From: Endozoicomonas arenosclerae
GTDB lineage: Bacteria > Pseudomonadota > Gammaproteobacteria > Pseudomonadales > Endozoicomonadaceae
Direction: 5' to 3'
NCBI RefSeq assembly: GCF_001562015.1
Contig: NZ_LASA01000167.1
Span: 1-64,000 of the forward strand
Length of the DNA stretch: 64,000 nucleotides
Shown one piece after another: positions 63,058 to 64,000 of the stretch (the first letter of the stretch is position 1; the number at the start of each line of letters is the position of its first letter). The position numbers and the translations under genes are program-made. Below the pieces are notes generated by a model that was not told the origin of the DNA, did no database searches, and saw only the letters and a list, made by a program, of their open reading frames with translations.

Positions 63058-63771
63058 GTGTCAAATATTGTTACAGAACTGGAAAATTTGGATCGTCAAT
63101 TCAGCAAATACGATAAAATAACAATACCGCAGTATCAAAGAAGTTATGCATGGGATAATAGTAACATCCAGATTTTCTGGCAGGATATAAAAGAGTCTTT
63201 AGAAGAAGGTAGGGATAGATATTTTATTGGACCAATTGTATCAAAATCCACAGGTGAGAAAGAAGTTGAAATAATTGATGGTCAACAGAGATTAACAACC
63301 AGCCTTGCAATAATCAGTATTATTAGACGGATTTGTTTATTCGAGCACCAAAAAAACACAGCAAACAATATGGATTATTATGATTTTTACTCAATATTAA
63401 AATCACGCTTTCTAGTTACTGGTAGTCTGTTATCAGAAAACGGTAATAATCGCTATCAGATGAATGAAGAAAATAACTCTGTTTATGCTGACTTCATCGT
63501 ATCTGATGTAACTAAAGAGGATGTTATAAAAGAGCGAAATAATTTCAAAAAATCAGATTCTAATTATAAGCTCTTAGATGGAATTATTTCATTATGGGAT
63601 TATGTTGATTCTTATATAGGTGAAGATTGCGACATAAATATTCTAAAGAATATTGCCGTATATGTTTTAGAAAAGTTACAAATTTTGAATATTAGCGTTT
63701 CTGACGAATCAGATGCATATTTAATTTTTGAAACAATAAATGATCGAGGAAGAGAGCTAGGGAAGGTGTGA
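63058..63771 (+). pseudogene. DUF262 (GmrSD/DndB-neighbour type) gene interrupted by IS5
   Basis: The start of a DUF262 protein: ITIPQYQRSYAWDNSN (near 21-36) and EIIDGQQRLTTS (near 71-82) are its hallmark motifs, the DGQQR box being typical of GmrS-like nucleotide-binding nucleases. The frame reaches FETINDRGRELG, where relatives continue with the rest of the domain, and there the IS5-type end begins (63,761), so the last codons are IS sequence. At least half of a normal ~550-700-residue protein is missing from this side of the insertion. A guess is a modified-DNA restriction or anti-phage role. AT content is high (about 68-70%). Confidence 0.85.
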
Positions 63772-64000
63772 AGAAGTCCATCAATCCTTTGAGCATGTTC
63801 TAAAACACAATTCTTAGAACTAAAAGCGAGGATAGGGTCGCTCATTATCTACTTTTCAGCCGGTTTTCTCGGCTGATAGGCAGATTAACCCCTACGTAGC
63901 ATTTGATCCAATCTAACCACATTAGCCAGAGCAAAAAGAGTGGCCAGTTTATTGTCATTTTTCCCGATGCCTCGATACGCTGTTTTTACAAATCCAAACT
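63761..64000. mobile_element. IS5-family element, right end and beyond window
   Basis: GGAAGGTGTGAAGAAGTC at 63,761 matches the IS5-family terminal repeat (GGAAGGTGCGAA-type), directly after CTAG (63,757-63,760), the YTAR-type tetranucleotide target these elements duplicate. The element extends past 64,000, so its length and the second copy of CTAG are unseen. Confidence 0.85.
63885..64000 (-). CDS. IS5-family transposase, C-terminal end
   Basis: Minus-strand frame entering from the right edge: [18 protein letters not shown] then [19 protein letters not shown] and stop. This matches the C-terminal end of IS5-type DDE transposases (FGxVKxRYRGLxKN). The catalytic part is off-window. Confidence 0.85.
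   Translation of the reverse strand, partial: FGFVKTAYRGIGKNDNKLATLFALANVVRLDQMLRRG

Overview
The window looks like a chromosomal stretch of a marine gammaproteobacterium. An Endozoicomonas-like (Oceanospirillales) host is my best guess, from moderate GC, giant type I-secreted adhesin genes, abundant insertion sequences and the style of the accessory genes. This taxonomic call is an inference; no rRNA or housekeeping marker is present.

Layout. (1) 1-245: the 3' end of an IS200/IS605 (Y1) element with its hairpin end. (2) 254-17,177: a DUF3291 gene, then a complete minus-strand type I secretion locus reading from lapB-like ABC exporter to HlyD adaptor to a 3785-residue repeat adhesin to a TolC-family outer-membrane channel, with a perfect CRP-type palindrome upstream of the exporter. 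(3) 17,428-18,701: an unrecognised 353-aa gene and tRNA-Cys. (4) 18,873-23,092: an RND efflux adaptor/pump pair. (5) 23,119-40,974: a dense defence and conflict island. It holds an orphan HigA-like antitoxin with a decayed toxin tail, a frameshifted phospholipase-D/helicase gene with a methyltransferase, an AHH-type nuclease with an Imm11-like immunity gene, an operon of AAA ATPase + PIN nuclease + RNA ligase directly behind a type I restriction system (hsdR, hsdM, Fic, hsdS), a second Imm11-like gene and hipBA. (6) 41,512-44,712: the MesX/MesD folate-independent methionine synthase pair and a TauE/SafE exporter. (7) 44,815-45,917: a winged-helix/nucleotidyltransferase (AbiE-like) pair behind a palindromic operator, ending at a terminator and a tRNA 3'-end fragment that looks like an attachment-site scar. 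(8) 46,374-53,874: an SXT/ICE-like recombination module (VWA, DUF3150, AAA, YqaJ exonuclease, Bet recombinase) and a tyrosine recombinase. (9) 54,832-62,856: dptFGH, the restriction half of the DNA-phosphorothioation system, with no dnd modification genes in view. (10) 63,058-64,000: a DUF262 gene cut by an IS5-family element that runs off the end.

Working together. The secretion locus should export and anchor one giant biofilm adhesin. A LapG-like di-alanine site follows its N-terminal retention module, but no lapD/lapG genes are seen. The island after 23 kb is layered phage defence plus toxin-immunity debris, with several decayed members. The least familiar unit is the overlapping ATPase-PIN-RNA ligase operon at 28,861-31,356: a predicted RNA-cutting and an RNA-sealing enzyme under one sensor-like ATPase. 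It is the best candidate here for an undescribed system.
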